This document shows, piece by piece, positions 8,549-18,209 of a DNA stretch of 64,000 nt. The position numbers and the translations under genes were made by a program. A model generated the notes under the pieces. The model worked only from the letters and a program-made list of their open reading frames with translations, searched no databases and had not been told where the DNA came from. The first letter of the stretch is position 1; each line of letters begins with the position of its first letter. Origin of the DNA: Bacteroidota bacterium (lineage in GTDB: Bacteria > Bacteroidota > Bacteroidia > Flavobacteriales > Weeksellaceae); the NCBI GenBank assembly GCA_023423715.1, contig JAFAFC010000005.1:62001-126000 (forward strand), written 5' to 3'.

Positions 8549-11177
8549 TTCGGTTTTATTCATATTGGTTATTATCTACCTTGGCTTATTGTTTCTCATT
8601 GCGTACACCGCAGAAAAAAAGAAGGGAAACTTTTGGCTGAACAATCCGTATATCTACTCTCTATCATTGGCGGTGTATTGCACAGCTTGGACCTATTACG
8701 GAAGTATCGGTGTGGCGGCAAATTCCGGTTTGGAATATTTAGCAATTTATATTGGTCCTGTCATCATCATTCCGGCGTGGATTGTCATTAACAAAAAGAT
8801 TTTACGAATTGCACGTGTTCATAAAATCTCATCCATTGCAGATTTTATTTCGCTACGCTACGGAAACAGCCGTTTAATGGGCGCAATTGTAGCCATTGTA
8901 TGTATTGCAGCGATCATTCCATATATCGGATTGCAGATAAAAGCCATATCAGAAACATTCCATCTTTTAACGGAAACACCTGACTCTACGAATATTTTTA
9001 CCGATTCGGCAACCTATGTGGTTTTGATAATTGCGATATTTTCTTCGTATTATGGAACCAAATATGTTGATGCTTCCGAAAAAAGATTAGGCATTATTTC
9101 AGCTGTAGCAGTTGAAAGTTTTTTAAAACTCATTTTCTTTATTGTCCTTGGACTTTTCGTTGTTTATGGCGTGTTTAATGGTTTTGATGATTTGTATTCG
9201 AAAGCTGAAAAACTCCCTTTATTCAACGAAAAAAATACATTTTCTGGAATTGATAGCGGGATCAATTGGTTTTTCATGACCTTAATTTCGATGTCGGCTA
9301 TATTTTTATTACCAAGACAATTTCACACCGCAATCGTAGAAAACCGAAAGGAAAAGCATATTCACACGGCGATTTGGCTGCTCCCACTCTATTTATTATT
9401 GATTAACATTTTTGTTTTTCCAATCGCTTGGGGCGGAAATGTTTTATTTGAAGGCCAAAATGTAAATCCAGAATTTTATTCCATATTGATTCCACAAAAA
9501 TTCGGAAGTCTTTTAATTACCAGCATGGTATTTTTAGGGGGATTAAGTGCGTGTATTTCGATGATCATTATTTCGAGTATTTCACTATCCATCATGCTTT
9601 CCAATAACATTATCATTCCCTATGGATGGCTCGATCGTTTTAAAAAGAAAGATGAAATAGATAACAATAATTCAATTATGAATATCCGAAAATTCGGAAT
9701 TTTCTTTTTGATTATTAGTAGTTTCATTTTTTACAAATACCTCACTTCTCCGTTTTCATTATTCTCAATCGGAATGATATCTTTTGTACTTATCGCACAA
9801 TTAGGACCTTCTTTTTTTGGTGCAATCTTTTGGAGAAGAGGAACTTTTTATGGCGCTGTAGCGGGCTTGGTTTCAGGAATCGTAATATGCTATATGTTCT
9901 TAATTCTCCCAACGTATTTTCCACAAATTGAGCAAAATTCTATTTTTCAAGCTCTACAAATTCCGTATTTGGGGGAAATTGCTAATGTATTTTTTTGGAG
10001 CATTTTGGTGAATATCATCTTATATGCTACTATTTCCGTAAGTACGATTGGGAATTATCGCGAACGTAATTTAGCCGAAATCTATGTTGATATTGATGAT
10101 TACATTCAAAATCATGAGAACGCTTTTATTTGGAAAGGATCCGCAAATGTATCGGATATTCGTAAAATATTAGTTCGTTTTTTGGGTGAAAAGAAGACAG
10201 AGCAAGCCTTAAAAATTTTCAATATAAAATACGATATTCCTTCCGACAATAACGCTGCAGATGCTCGTTTCATTAAGTTTTCGGAAAATCTTTTAAGTGG
10301 TAGAATCGGTACCGCTTCAGCAAAAATCCTCATCGAAGGTGTCGCCAAAGAAGAGCACATTGCCCTTCCCGAAGTTTTAAAAATCCTCGAAGAATCTAAG
10401 GAAAACATCAGTATTAATAAGCAATTGCAGGAAAAATCATCAGAACTTCAAATTCTATCCAACGAACTTCAAAATGCTAATGAGAGTTTGTTGATAAAAG
10501 ATAAACAAAAAGATGAGTTTTTGGATTCAGTGGCGCACGAACTTCGAACGCCAATTACAGCCATCAGAGCGACTTCTGAGATACTTCTGGATGATGAAGA
10601 TATGCCTTCAGATATTAAAAAAGACTTTTTAGAGAACATCATTTCCGAGTCGGATCGTTTGGCAGAAATCATTAATGACATTTTGTATTTAGATAAGTTA
10701 GAAACCGGAAATCTCCCATTACAAAAGGGAAAACATAATATTTTAGAAACCTATTTAAAAGCTGCAAAACCACTTCTCAATTTGATGGATCAAAAAAATC
10801 TTCATCATTCTGAAGTTAACTTGTTAGAACAAGAATTTTACGACTACGATGAAAGCAAATTAATTCAAGTCTTCCAGAATATTTTAGGAAATGCCGTGAA
10901 ATTTACTTTAGAAAAAGGAATGATACAAACTAAATTCAAAGAAAATAAAGAGAGCTTGATCATTAGCATTTTCAACACGGGTAAGCCTATTGAAGAAGAA
11001 GATTTGCACTATATTTTTGACAAGTTTTATCAAAGTAAAAATCAAAATATTAGAAAACCTTTAGGAAGCGGCCTTGGCTTAGCAATTTGCAAACGCATCA
11101 TTGATGCTCACGAAGGTGAAATTTCTGTTAAAAATAAGAGTTTAGGAGTTGTTTTTGAGATCATTTTGAAAAAATAA
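8541..11177 (+). CDS. Sodium:solute symporter-histidine kinase hybrid (CbrA/CrbS type)
   Basis: About 878 residues. The N-terminal 500 form an SSF/SLC5 symporter-like domain with about 13 TM segments (CTAWTYYGSIGVAA, SISLSIMLSNN). Next comes a STAC-type linker (about 525-615, VRFLGEKKTEQALKIFNI). A short coiled coil then leads to a kinase core with the H-box AHELRTPITAIR (His667 counted from 8538, His666 from the ATG) and a HATPase domain (NILGNAVKF, GSGLGLAICKRIIDAH). In CbrA and CrbS such hybrids sense or carry nutrients, and CrbS/CrbR activates acs in Vibrio and Pseudomonas. Here a response regulator, prpE and acs follow directly, so an acetate or propionate sensor is likely. The TTG at 8538 is a worse start than the ATG at 8541. 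Confidence 0.9.
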   Translation: MSSSVLFILVIIYLGLLFLIAYTAEKKKGNFWLNNPYIYSLSLAVYCTAWTYYGSIGVAANSGLEYLAIYIGPVIIIPAWIVINKKILRIARVHKISSIADFISLRYGNSRLMGAIVAIVCIAAIIPYIGLQIKAISETFHLLTETPDSTNIFTDSATYVVLIIAIFSSYYGTKYVDASEKRLGIISAVAVESFLKLIFFIVLGLFVVYGVFNGFDDLYSKAEKLPLFNEKNTFSGIDSGINWFFMTLISMSAIFLLPRQFHTAIVENRKEKHIHTAIWLLPLYLLLINIFVFPIAWGGNVLFEGQNVNPEFYSILIPQKFGSLLITSMVFLGGLSACISMIIISSISLSIMLSNNIIIPYGWLDRFKKKDEIDNNNSIMNIRKFGIFFLIISSFIFYKYLTSPFSLFSIGMISFVLIAQLGPSFFGAIFWRRGTFYGAVAGLVSGIVICYMFLILPTYFPQIEQNSIFQALQIPYLGEIANVFFWSILVNIILYATISVSTIGNYRERNLAEIYVDIDDYIQNHENAFIWKGSANVSDIRKILVRFLGEKKTEQALKIFNIKYDIPSDNNAADARFIKFSENLLSGRIGTASAKILIEGVAKEEHIALPEVLKILEESKENISINKQLQEKSSELQILSNELQNANESLLIKDKQKDEFLDSVAHELRTPITAIRATSEILLDDEDMPSDIKKDFLENIISESDRLAEIINDILYLDKLETGNLPLQKGKHNILETYLKAAKPLLNLMDQKNLHHSEVNLLEQEFYDYDESKLIQVFQNILGNAVKFTLEKGMIQTKFKENKESLIISIFNTGKPIEEEDLHYIFDKFYQSKNQNIRKPLGSGLGLAICKRIIDAHEGEISVKNKSLGVVFEIILKK

Positions 11178-11232
11178 TCTTAAATTATTCCAACCAAAAT
11201 AGAGTTAGTTACCAACTAAATGAAAGAACGAT

Positions 11233-11595
11233 ATGCAAAAAATACTTATTGCAGATGATGAACACAAAATTGTAATGACCTTAGAATACGCCTTTCGCAA
11301 GGCAGGTTACGAAATCTTCATTGCAAGAGACGGAACCGAAGTTTTAGAAATCATTCAAAACGATAAACCTGATCTGATTTTGTTGGATATTATGATGTCA
11401 AAATTGGATGGATTTTCAACATTAAATCAGATAAAAAGTCAAGAAAAATTCAAGGATATTAAAGTAATTTTTCTATCAGCAAAAGCGGGAGAAAACGATA
11501 TTCAAAAGGGATTAGACTTAGGCGCTGATGATTATATCACCAAGCCCTATTCCATCAAAAAACTGCTGGAACGCGTTGAAGAACTTTTGACGTAG
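11233..11595 (+). CDS. Receiver-only response regulator, partner of the hybrid kinase
   Basis: 120 residues, consisting of a single receiver domain with acidic pair D8/D9, phospho-acceptor D52 (LILLDIM), S82 and K104 (ITKPY). It stops right after the receiver. The Vibrio/Pseudomonas CrbR proteins carry a LuxR-type HTH, which is absent here. Output must therefore come through another protein, either by protein-protein contact or phosphotransfer. It lies 55 nt after the kinase gene and 36 nt before prpE, so co-transcription is likely. The receiver assignment is certain; the pairing with this kinase is inferred from adjacency. Confidence 0.9.
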   Translation: MQKILIADDEHKIVMTLEYAFRKAGYEIFIARDGTEVLEIIQNDKPDLILLDIMMSKLDGFSTLNQIKSQEKFKDIKVIFLSAKAGENDIQKGLDLGADDYITKPYSIKKLLERVEELLT

Positions 11596-11631
11596 GCTAG
11601 CAGAACACCACCAAAATAAACAAAAGAAAAT

Positions 11632-13536
11632 ATGAAATCTCAAGAAATGTTCGACCAAAGTGTCGAAAACAAAGAGCAGTTTTGGGCCGAACAAGCCGAC
11701 AAAATATCTTGGTTCAAAAAACCAGAAACCATTCTTTCTGAAGATGAAAACGGATATCCAATTTGGTTTCCCGATGGTGAAACAAATGCATGTTATTTAG
11801 CTGTTGACCGTCATGTAGAAGCTGGTTTTGGGGATCAAATCGCTTATATTTATGATTCACCAGTAACGGATGTTATTGACAAAATTAGCTTTAAAGATTT
11901 ACAAGAACGGGTATCAAAATTCGCAGGTGGACTTCAGACTCTAGGTTTATCCAAAGGCGATACAGTTGTTATCTACATGCCGATGATTCCGGAAGCTGCT
12001 TATGCGATGCTTGCTTGCGCGCGTTTGGGAATTATTCATTCTGTTGTTTTCGGTGGATTTGCACCACATGAACTGGCTATTCGTATTGACGATTGTCTTC
12101 CTAAAGCCATTATCACGGCAAGTGCTGGTGTAGAAATCAAGAAACGAATTCCCTATTTACCGTACGTGAAAGAGGCTTATAATTTAGCTGAACACAAAGT
12201 GGATCACATTATTGCTTTTGATAGACAACTTTGGGGCAACAAAATCGATTGGGAAAACGAAAGCTTATTGACTAATTTTCAATCGCTTATAGACACATCT
12301 AGTCCAGTTGATTGCGTCGCGGTAGAATCTACTCATCCGTTGTATGTTTTATACACTTCTGGAACAACAGGAAAGCCTAAAGGTGTCATTCGAGATACGG
12401 GCGGCTATGCTACGGCTTTAAAGTTCTCCATGTCTCAAATTTATGGGTTGAAAGAAGGTGAAGTTTTTTGGGCAGCCTCGGATATCGGTTGGGTTGTTGG
12501 GCATTCATTTATTATTTATGGCCCGTTGATTAATCGTAATACATCGGTTATTTTTGAAGGAAAACCAATTATGACTCCGGATGCAGGAACCACGTGGCGC
12601 GTAATTGATAACCACAAGGTCTCAGTGATGTTTTGCGCTCCAACAGCCATTAGAGCAATTAAAAAGGACGACCCGGATGGTGAATTAATAAAAAAATACG
12701 ATATTTCTTCTTTGAGAACGCAGTTTTTGGCTGGAGAACGTTGTGATGTTGCGACTTTAGATTGGTATCAGGAAAAAATTGGAGTTCCTGCAATTGATCA
12801 TTGGTGGCAAACAGAAAGCGGCTGGCCCATGTTAGCGTTAATGCCTGGTGTTGAAGAAGTTCAAGTAAAGAGAGCCTCGGCTGGAAAACCAATTCCTGGT
12901 TATGATATTAAAATTTTTGATGAAGATGGGTACGAATTAGAAGAGCACCACGAAGGGTTCTTGGTGATTAAACTTCCTCTTCCTCCAGGAACATTATCTG
13001 GAATTTGGGGCGATCAGGAACGATTTAAATTCGGATATTTATCAAAATTTCCAGGATATTATTTCTCAGGAGACGGCGCAATCCGCGATGAAGACGGCTA
13101 TATCTTCATCACGGGTCGAGTTGATGATATTATTAATGTAGCTGGTCACCGCTTGTCAACAGCAGAAATGGAAGAAGCCGTTTCTAGTCATAAAGACGTT
13201 GCCGAATGTTGTGTGGTTGGGATTGATGATGATTTGAAAGGTCAAATTCCCTTTGGATTGGCTGTATTAAAATCAAATTCGAAAACAACAGAAGAGGATG
13301 TTGAGAGTGAAATTGTGCAGATTGCTCGTGAAAAAATTGGTGCGGTTGCCTGTCTTAGAAACATCATGATAGTCAATAGATTACCTAAAACACGTTCAGG
13401 AAAAATTCTTAGAAAATTGATTCGCACTATGTTGGACGGAAAAGAATTTCAAATTCCTTCAACCATCGATGATGAGGCCATTATTGGAGAAATAGAATCC
13501 AAATTAGAAGAATATAGAGCTAAGCAGAAAAAATAA
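11632..13536 (+). CDS. prpE: Propionyl-CoA synthetase (PrpE-type acyl-CoA synthetase)
   Basis: A 634-residue adenylate-forming enzyme that converts propionate, ATP and CoA to propionyl-CoA. The P-loop-like motif YTSGTTGKPKGVIRDTGGY and HWWQTESGWPM are PrpE-type; Acs has DTWWQTETGG at the second site. The A8 hinge (GRVDDIINVAGHRLS) and the C-terminal PKTRSGKILRK are intact, the latter holding the lysine (near residue 592) that is reversibly acylated in this family. It overlaps functionally with the next gene, acs, 21 nt away. Propionyl-CoA would feed the methylmalonyl-CoA route, part of which (the small mutase subunit) is encoded at 16.7-17.8 kb. Acetate or butyrate could also be accepted. Confidence 0.88.
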   Translation: MKSQEMFDQSVENKEQFWAEQADKISWFKKPETILSEDENGYPIWFPDGETNACYLAVDRHVEAGFGDQIAYIYDSPVTDVIDKISFKDLQERVSKFAGGLQTLGLSKGDTVVIYMPMIPEAAYAMLACARLGIIHSVVFGGFAPHELAIRIDDCLPKAIITASAGVEIKKRIPYLPYVKEAYNLAEHKVDHIIAFDRQLWGNKIDWENESLLTNFQSLIDTSSPVDCVAVESTHPLYVLYTSGTTGKPKGVIRDTGGYATALKFSMSQIYGLKEGEVFWAASDIGWVVGHSFIIYGPLINRNTSVIFEGKPIMTPDAGTTWRVIDNHKVSVMFCAPTAIRAIKKDDPDGELIKKYDISSLRTQFLAGERCDVATLDWYQEKIGVPAIDHWWQTESGWPMLALMPGVEEVQVKRASAGKPIPGYDIKIFDEDGYELEEHHEGFLVIKLPLPPGTLSGIWGDQERFKFGYLSKFPGYYFSGDGAIRDEDGYIFITGRVDDIINVAGHRLSTAEMEEAVSSHKDVAECCVVGIDDDLKGQIPFGLAVLKSNSKTTEEDVESEIVQIAREKIGAVACLRNIMIVNRLPKTRSGKILRKLIRTMLDGKEFQIPSTIDDEAIIGEIESKLEEYRAKQKK

Positions 13537-13557
13537 CATAAAATACTAAAAAGAAAA

Positions 13558-15465
13558 ATGAATAATTATGCAATAAGTGATCTTCCAGATTACTTTAAAC
13601 AATACAAAAAGTCCATTAAAAACCCGAAAAAATTCTGGGATAAAATAGCGGATGAAAACTTTGTTTGGTATCAACGTTGGACCAAAGTTTTTGATGTTGA
13701 TATGGAAGAAGCCCAAATTAAATGGTTTAAAAATGCAAAACTGAACATCACCAAAAACTGCTTAGACCGTCATCTATCCGAAAGAGGTGATAAAACCGCG
13801 ATTATTTGGGAACCTAACAATCCGAAAGAAGAAGCACAGCATATTACCTATCGTGATTTGTACGAAAGAGTTAATAAAATGGCGAATGTTTTAACAAACT
13901 TAGGTGTAAAACGCGGCGATCGAGTTTGTATTTATTTACCAATGATTCCAGAATTAGCTGTAACCATGCTTGCTTGCGCAAAAATGGGCGCTGTTCATTC
14001 GGTTATTTTTGCTGGATTCTCGGCTTCTGCGGTTTCTTCTCGTGTCAACGATTGCGAAGCAAAGCTAATTATCACATCTGATGGAAGTTATAGAGGCAAC
14101 AAAGCTATTGACCTAAAAGGAATTATTGACGAAGCGGTAGAGAAGTGTCCAACCGTAGAAAAAGTTCTGGTTGTCAACCGAACTAATACCGAAATCAAAA
14201 TTAAAGAAGGGCGTGATATTTTATTGAAAGACGTTTACCCACAAGCTTCTGCTGATTTTGTTACGAAAATCATGGACGCTGAAGATCCGTTATTCATCCT
14301 TTATACTTCAGGTTCTACTGGAAAACCGAAAGGAATGCTTCATACATGTGCTGGATACATGGTTTATTCAGCATATACATTCAAAAACGTATTCAATTAT
14401 AAAGAAAACGATATTTATTGGTGTACGGCGGATATCGGCTGGATTACGGGACATTCTTATATCGTTTACGGACCGTTATTAAATGGAGCGACAACGGTTA
14501 TTTTTGAAGGAGTTCCGACGTATCCTGAGCCCGATCGTTTTTGGGAAGTTATCGAGAAACACAAAGTTTCTCAATTCTACACCGCACCTACAGCGATTCG
14601 TTCCCTTGCAAAAGAAAGTTACGAGTGGGTTGAAAAGCACGATTTGAGCAGCCTTCGCGTGATTGGGTCGGTTGGAGAACCTATTAATGATGAAGCTTGG
14701 CATTGGTATAATGATCACGTTGGACAGAAAAAATGTCCTATTGTAGATACGTGGTGGCAAACTGAAACAGGTGGAATTATGATTTCGCCGATTCCATTTG
14801 TTACACCTACAAAACCAACGTATGCGACACTTCCACTTCCGGGAATTCAGCCAGTTTTAATGGATGAAAAACGTAACGAAATTTCTGGAAATCAAGTTGA
14901 TGGAAACCTTTGTATTCGTTTTCCTTGGCCTGGAATTGCGAGAACCATTTGGGGCGATCATCAGCGTTATAAGGAAACCTATTTTACCGCATTTCCTGGT
15001 AAGTATTTCACTGGTGACGGTGCTTTGCGAGACGAAGTTGGCTACTACAGAATTACAGGTCGTGTCGATGATGTAATTATCGTTTCTGGACATAATTTAG
15101 GAACTGCTCCGATTGAAGACAGTGTGAATTTACATCCAGCTGTTGCTGAATCTGCAATCGTTGGTTATCCGCATGATATCAAAGGAAACGGCTTGTACGG
15201 TTATGTAATTTTGAAAGAAACTGGCGAAACGAGAGATCGTGAAAATTTACGCAAAGAAATCAATCAGGTGATTACGGAAACCATTGGTCCAATTGCGAAA
15301 TTAGATAAAATTCAGTTTGTTTCTGGCTTACCAAAAACACGTTCTGGTAAGATTATGAGACGTATTTTACGAAAAATTGCGGAAGGTGACTTCTCCAATT
15401 TTGGTGATATTTCAACTTTATTGAATCCAGAAATTGTGGATGAAATTAAAGATGAGAAAATATAA
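13558..15465 (+). CDS. acs: Acetyl-CoA synthetase
   Basis: 635 residues. Activates acetate to acetyl-CoA via acetyl-AMP. Visible motifs: YTSGSTGKPKGMLHTCAGY (ATP/phosphate loop), WCTADIGWITGHSY, TWWQTETGG (acyl pocket with the conserved Trp), GRVDDVIIVSGHNLGTA (hinge and CoA-binding A8) and PKTRSGKIMRR with the regulatory acetyl-lysine. It is the last gene of the run from the symporter-kinase onward and is closed by a strong terminator 30 nt downstream. Placement after a CrbS-like sensor parallels CrbS/R control of acs in proteobacteria, though no DNA-binding CrbR is encoded here. Confidence 0.95.
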   Translation: MNNYAISDLPDYFKQYKKSIKNPKKFWDKIADENFVWYQRWTKVFDVDMEEAQIKWFKNAKLNITKNCLDRHLSERGDKTAIIWEPNNPKEEAQHITYRDLYERVNKMANVLTNLGVKRGDRVCIYLPMIPELAVTMLACAKMGAVHSVIFAGFSASAVSSRVNDCEAKLIITSDGSYRGNKAIDLKGIIDEAVEKCPTVEKVLVVNRTNTEIKIKEGRDILLKDVYPQASADFVTKIMDAEDPLFILYTSGSTGKPKGMLHTCAGYMVYSAYTFKNVFNYKENDIYWCTADIGWITGHSYIVYGPLLNGATTVIFEGVPTYPEPDRFWEVIEKHKVSQFYTAPTAIRSLAKESYEWVEKHDLSSLRVIGSVGEPINDEAWHWYNDHVGQKKCPIVDTWWQTETGGIMISPIPFVTPTKPTYATLPLPGIQPVLMDEKRNEISGNQVDGNLCIRFPWPGIARTIWGDHQRYKETYFTAFPGKYFTGDGALRDEVGYYRITGRVDDVIIVSGHNLGTAPIEDSVNLHPAVAESAIVGYPHDIKGNGLYGYVILKETGETRDRENLRKEINQVITETIGPIAKLDKIQFVSGLPKTRSGKIMRRILRKIAEGDFSNFGDISTLLNPEIVDEIKDEKI

Positions 15466-15494
15466 TAATTCCCTATTTTACATCATTTCCAACG

Positions 15495-15518
15495 AAAACC
15501 TCGCTTCGGTGAGGTTTT
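15495..15518. terminator. Bidirectional terminator between acs and the methyltransferase gene
   Basis: AAAACCTCGC, loop TTCG, GTGAGGTTTT: a 10-bp stem with a UUCG tetraloop and A/T flanks on both sides, between two convergent genes. Confidence 0.85.
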
Positions 15519-16667
15519 CTATTTTATAGATTTCAAAAGAATTTTCCCGCTAGAATCTTGCGTTGCAATAAGATAGTTTTCACCACCGTCTTGCAGCTTA
15601 TACTTCTTCTTTATTTCTTCTGGTTTCAAAGGATAGTTTTTTGAAATAATATTAAACTTCTCCCCTTTTTTAAGGTCTTTTCCGTTGATTTTTTCAACGT
15701 TTAAAACCCGACCTGGAAAATCTTCAAGATATTTATTAGAAGTGTATAATTGTGTGTTTGAATGCAATTTTTGAATTCCGAATTGTTTTGAAACTAAATT
15801 AAAAGCACCCGATTTTAAAATTGAATTATTCGGAATGTAAAGATAATCTTGAACCTCAGAAAACAAAGCATCCACTTTTTCATCACCCATTTCAAATTCA
15901 AAATTAGGTTCTGAAGTTTCTAAATTCACACAAACAATTCGTGTAGAATCTGGTGTATCACGCTTCAATAAAACCAAGACTTCCTTCACTTCATTTCGAA
16001 CACCAACAATATGAATTTCTGCCAAATTTCGAAGTTCATTTTTCAAATAATGCAAGTCAATAAGTGGAGATAATTTTATTAAAATCTGCGGCGCTCTTTT
16101 CAAAAGTTGCTCTTGAATTTCCAAAATATTTGGTGATAAATCTTCTAACAAAAAAACTTTCTTTTTCGTAGAATCTCGTCTTGCTGGGTCAAAATAAATT
16201 GCGTCAAAACTTTCGTTTTCATTCAAAATAAAATCCTCAATTTTACTTGAATTAAATTTTGCATCTTGTTGTAAAATAGACCAATTATATTTTACTATAT
16301 CAAGTAAAGATTCATCTAAATCATTTAATAGAATTTCAGAAAATTTTTGTGCAAAATAATATCCATCAATTCCAAAACCTGAAGTTAAATCCGCAAAAGA
16401 TTCCCCTTGAATAATTTCCGATTTATATCGTGCTGTTGATTCCGAACTACTCTGTTCTAAATTTAAATGCGGTGGGAAAATAATATCTGAACGATCCAAA
16501 AACGGAAACTTTTTTGATGCTATTTTTCGACCATGAATTTGTTGAACCAACTCCAAACTTGACACGTCTTGAAACGGTGATTTTTTCAATAACAAAGAAT
16601 GCAAATCCGAATTCAGATTTGCATTGATATAGTCTTGTACTGATTTTTCTAAAATCTTCGTATTCAC
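15519..16667 (-). CDS. Class I SAM methyltransferase with THUMP-like domain (PG_1098 family)
   Basis: 382 residues. A SAM-binding motif FADLTSGFGIDGYYFA (about 89-104) and a catalytic-type DPARRD (about 170-175, AIYFDPARRDSTKKK) mark a Rossmann methyltransferase. The C-terminal segments match the architecture of the P. gingivalis PG_1098 family, with a ferredoxin-like and then a THUMP-like domain, which suggests RNA as substrate. The exact target is unknown. It overlaps nothing and ends at the shared terminator with acs; it starts 14 nt after the mutase subunit stop and so probably belongs to the same minus-strand operon. Confidence 0.8.
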   Translation of the reverse strand: MNTKILEKSVQDYINANLNSDLHSLLLKKSPFQDVSSLELVQQIHGRKIASKKFPFLDRSDIIFPPHLNLEQSSSESTARYKSEIIQGESFADLTSGFGIDGYYFAQKFSEILLNDLDESLLDIVKYNWSILQQDAKFNSSKIEDFILNENESFDAIYFDPARRDSTKKKVFLLEDLSPNILEIQEQLLKRAPQILIKLSPLIDLHYLKNELRNLAEIHIVGVRNEVKEVLVLLKRDTPDSTRIVCVNLETSEPNFEFEMGDEKVDALFSEVQDYLYIPNNSILKSGAFNLVSKQFGIQKLHSNTQLYTSNKYLEDFPGRVLNVEKINGKDLKKGEKFNIISKNYPLKPEEIKKKYKLQDGGENYLIATQDSSGKILLKSIK

Positions 16668-16681
16668 ACGTCAAATTTTAT

Positions 16682-17845
16682 TTACTCATACGCTTCTGCC
16701 CAACGAACCGCTTGAATTTTATCTTTAGAATACAATTGCTCGATGCTCTTTGTAATGTCCTTCGTTGGATACAGATTCACCCCGATAAGCTTAATTTTAC
16801 CCTCAGAAACCCATTTTTGCTCTTCAGTCGCTTGCTCAAAAATATCATTTTGAATTTTCCCAACTTTCATCGCTTCAGAAAAACCTCCCAGCGCCTCCAA
16901 TTCTAAGAAATAGCCCCACGCTTTTTTAGCAATTTGTTGCGTTAAATCTTCAACATAATAACTTCCATTACCCGCATCTTCAAAAACATTAATAATGCTT
17001 TCGTACGCTAAGACAATTTGTTGTTTAAATGAAATCTCATCCGATAATTTGGTTGGATTTTTCATTTTGAAATTATTGGCAAAAACCGCATCAGCACCAC
17101 CAATCATTCCAGCCGCTAATTCCAATGTAGAACGAATAAGATTATTTTCTTCATCATCGATCGCTTTGTTTCGAAGCGATGTTTCTGCAAAAATATAAGC
17201 TAATTGACCTTCACCCAACTCTTTTGACAACTGATTGAAAACCAATTTATAAGCTCGCAATTTAGCGATTTCAAAGAAATAATTGGGACCAATTGCAATT
17301 TTAGTAACTAGAGAATCTAAAATAGAGCTATCAAATTTTTCCACCAAATCTTTGGTTTTGGCTAACGCGATTCCCAATTGCTGCGCAATACTTGCACCCG
17401 CATTTTGAAAGAAACTCACATTAACTCCAACACTTCGCTCAAAACCTTTTTCAAGGAGCTCTTTCGCTAGATTCGCATCAAGTTCACCCGTTTCAGAATT
17501 GAAAACATCAACCAAAGAAAGATATCGATTGGCATCATCTGGTAGTATATGCTCCGCCAAGGCTTTATTATCAATAAACAGCACTTTATCCTCCAAATCT
17601 TCAACATTTTGGTGCAATAAAAACGCATAAGCGTCTTGCTCCCATTCTTCATGATATTCGGAAACCAAATTGGTATTTTCTTCGATTTTTGGAAGAGTAA
17701 TAAGTAGTTTTACCTCTTGATGATAATATGGCCTAACCTCCAATCCTTCCAGATTTTCTTTTTGAAGAATTTCTAGATAATTATCGGTTTTCAATTGTTT
17801 TTTAACAAGCGTTTCCCACTCTTGCAATCCAGCTTTTTCGAACAT
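16682..17845 (-). CDS. mutA: Methylmalonyl-CoA mutase small (beta) subunit
   Basis: 387 residues resembling the non-catalytic small subunit of methylmalonyl-CoA mutase: an N-terminal TIM-barrel type region (EGLEVRPYYHQEVK, GANVSFFQNAGASIAQQLG-like stretch, FAETSLRNKAIDDEENNLIRSTLE) with the C-terminal domain cut short after IQAVRWAEAYE. The heterodimer converts methylmalonyl-CoA to succinyl-CoA. Small subunits are usually 450 residues or more, so this one is short. The large catalytic subunit usually follows directly, but the next gene is a methyltransferase and no mutB lies in the window. It shares an operon with ftsB-like and udk genes. Confidence 0.82.
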   Translation of the reverse strand: MFEKAGLQEWETLVKKQLKTDNYLEILQKENLEGLEVRPYYHQEVKLLITLPKIEENTNLVSEYHEEWEQDAYAFLLHQNVEDLEDKVLFIDNKALAEHILPDDANRYLSLVDVFNSETGELDANLAKELLEKGFERSVGVNVSFFQNAGASIAQQLGIALAKTKDLVEKFDSSILDSLVTKIAIGPNYFFEIAKLRAYKLVFNQLSKELGEGQLAYIFAETSLRNKAIDDEENNLIRSTLELAAGMIGGADAVFANNFKMKNPTKLSDEISFKQQIVLAYESIINVFEDAGNGSYYVEDLTQQIAKKAWGYFLELEALGGFSEAMKVGKIQNDIFEQATEEQKWVSEGKIKLIGVNLYPTKDITKSIEQLYSKDKIQAVRWAEAYE

Positions 17846-17857
17846 ACTATTGTGAAA

Positions 17858-18208
17858 TTATTTAGTCGTATTTACACTATCAGCAACCAAAATGAAGATC
17901 TCTTCATTTGGTTTCTTCATGAAATAATTTTCGCGAGCAAATTTTTCTTTTTCGTCTTTATTATTCATCAATCGGTTATAAAACTCGGAATTTTTCTCGT
18001 ATTCTGTTTTATAATACTCCAATTGATCTTCGTATTTATTTACTTCTTGATTTAGCTCATTAACAACCAAAAACGAAGTACTATCAAAGAAAACCATCCA
18101 AATCAAAAACAAAAAGATTGTAATCGTATATTTATTCAAAACGTATTTCTGAATAAATTTAAACGCCGACGATTTGGGCGTTATTTCTTTGATAAGTTTC
18201 GGTTTCAT
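17858..18208 (-). CDS. FtsB/DivIC-like septum formation initiator
   Basis: 116 residues: a short cytoplasmic N-terminus, one TM helix (about 28-48), and an extracytoplasmic coiled coil (about 50-90, LNQEVNKYEDQLEYYKTEYEK). It then carries the conserved FARENYFMKKPNEEIFIL region seen in FtsB/DivIC proteins, which bridge FtsL and FtsQ in the divisome. It is 1 nt downstream of udk and 12 nt upstream of mutA. The family call is solid; the division role is inferred from the family. Confidence 0.85.
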   Translation of the reverse strand: MKPKLIKEITPKSSAFKFIQKYVLNKYTITIFLFLIWMVFFDSTSFLVVNELNQEVNKYEDQLEYYKTEYEKNSEFYNRLMNNKDEKEKFARENYFMKKPNEEIFILVADSVNTTK

Positions 18209-18209
18209 A

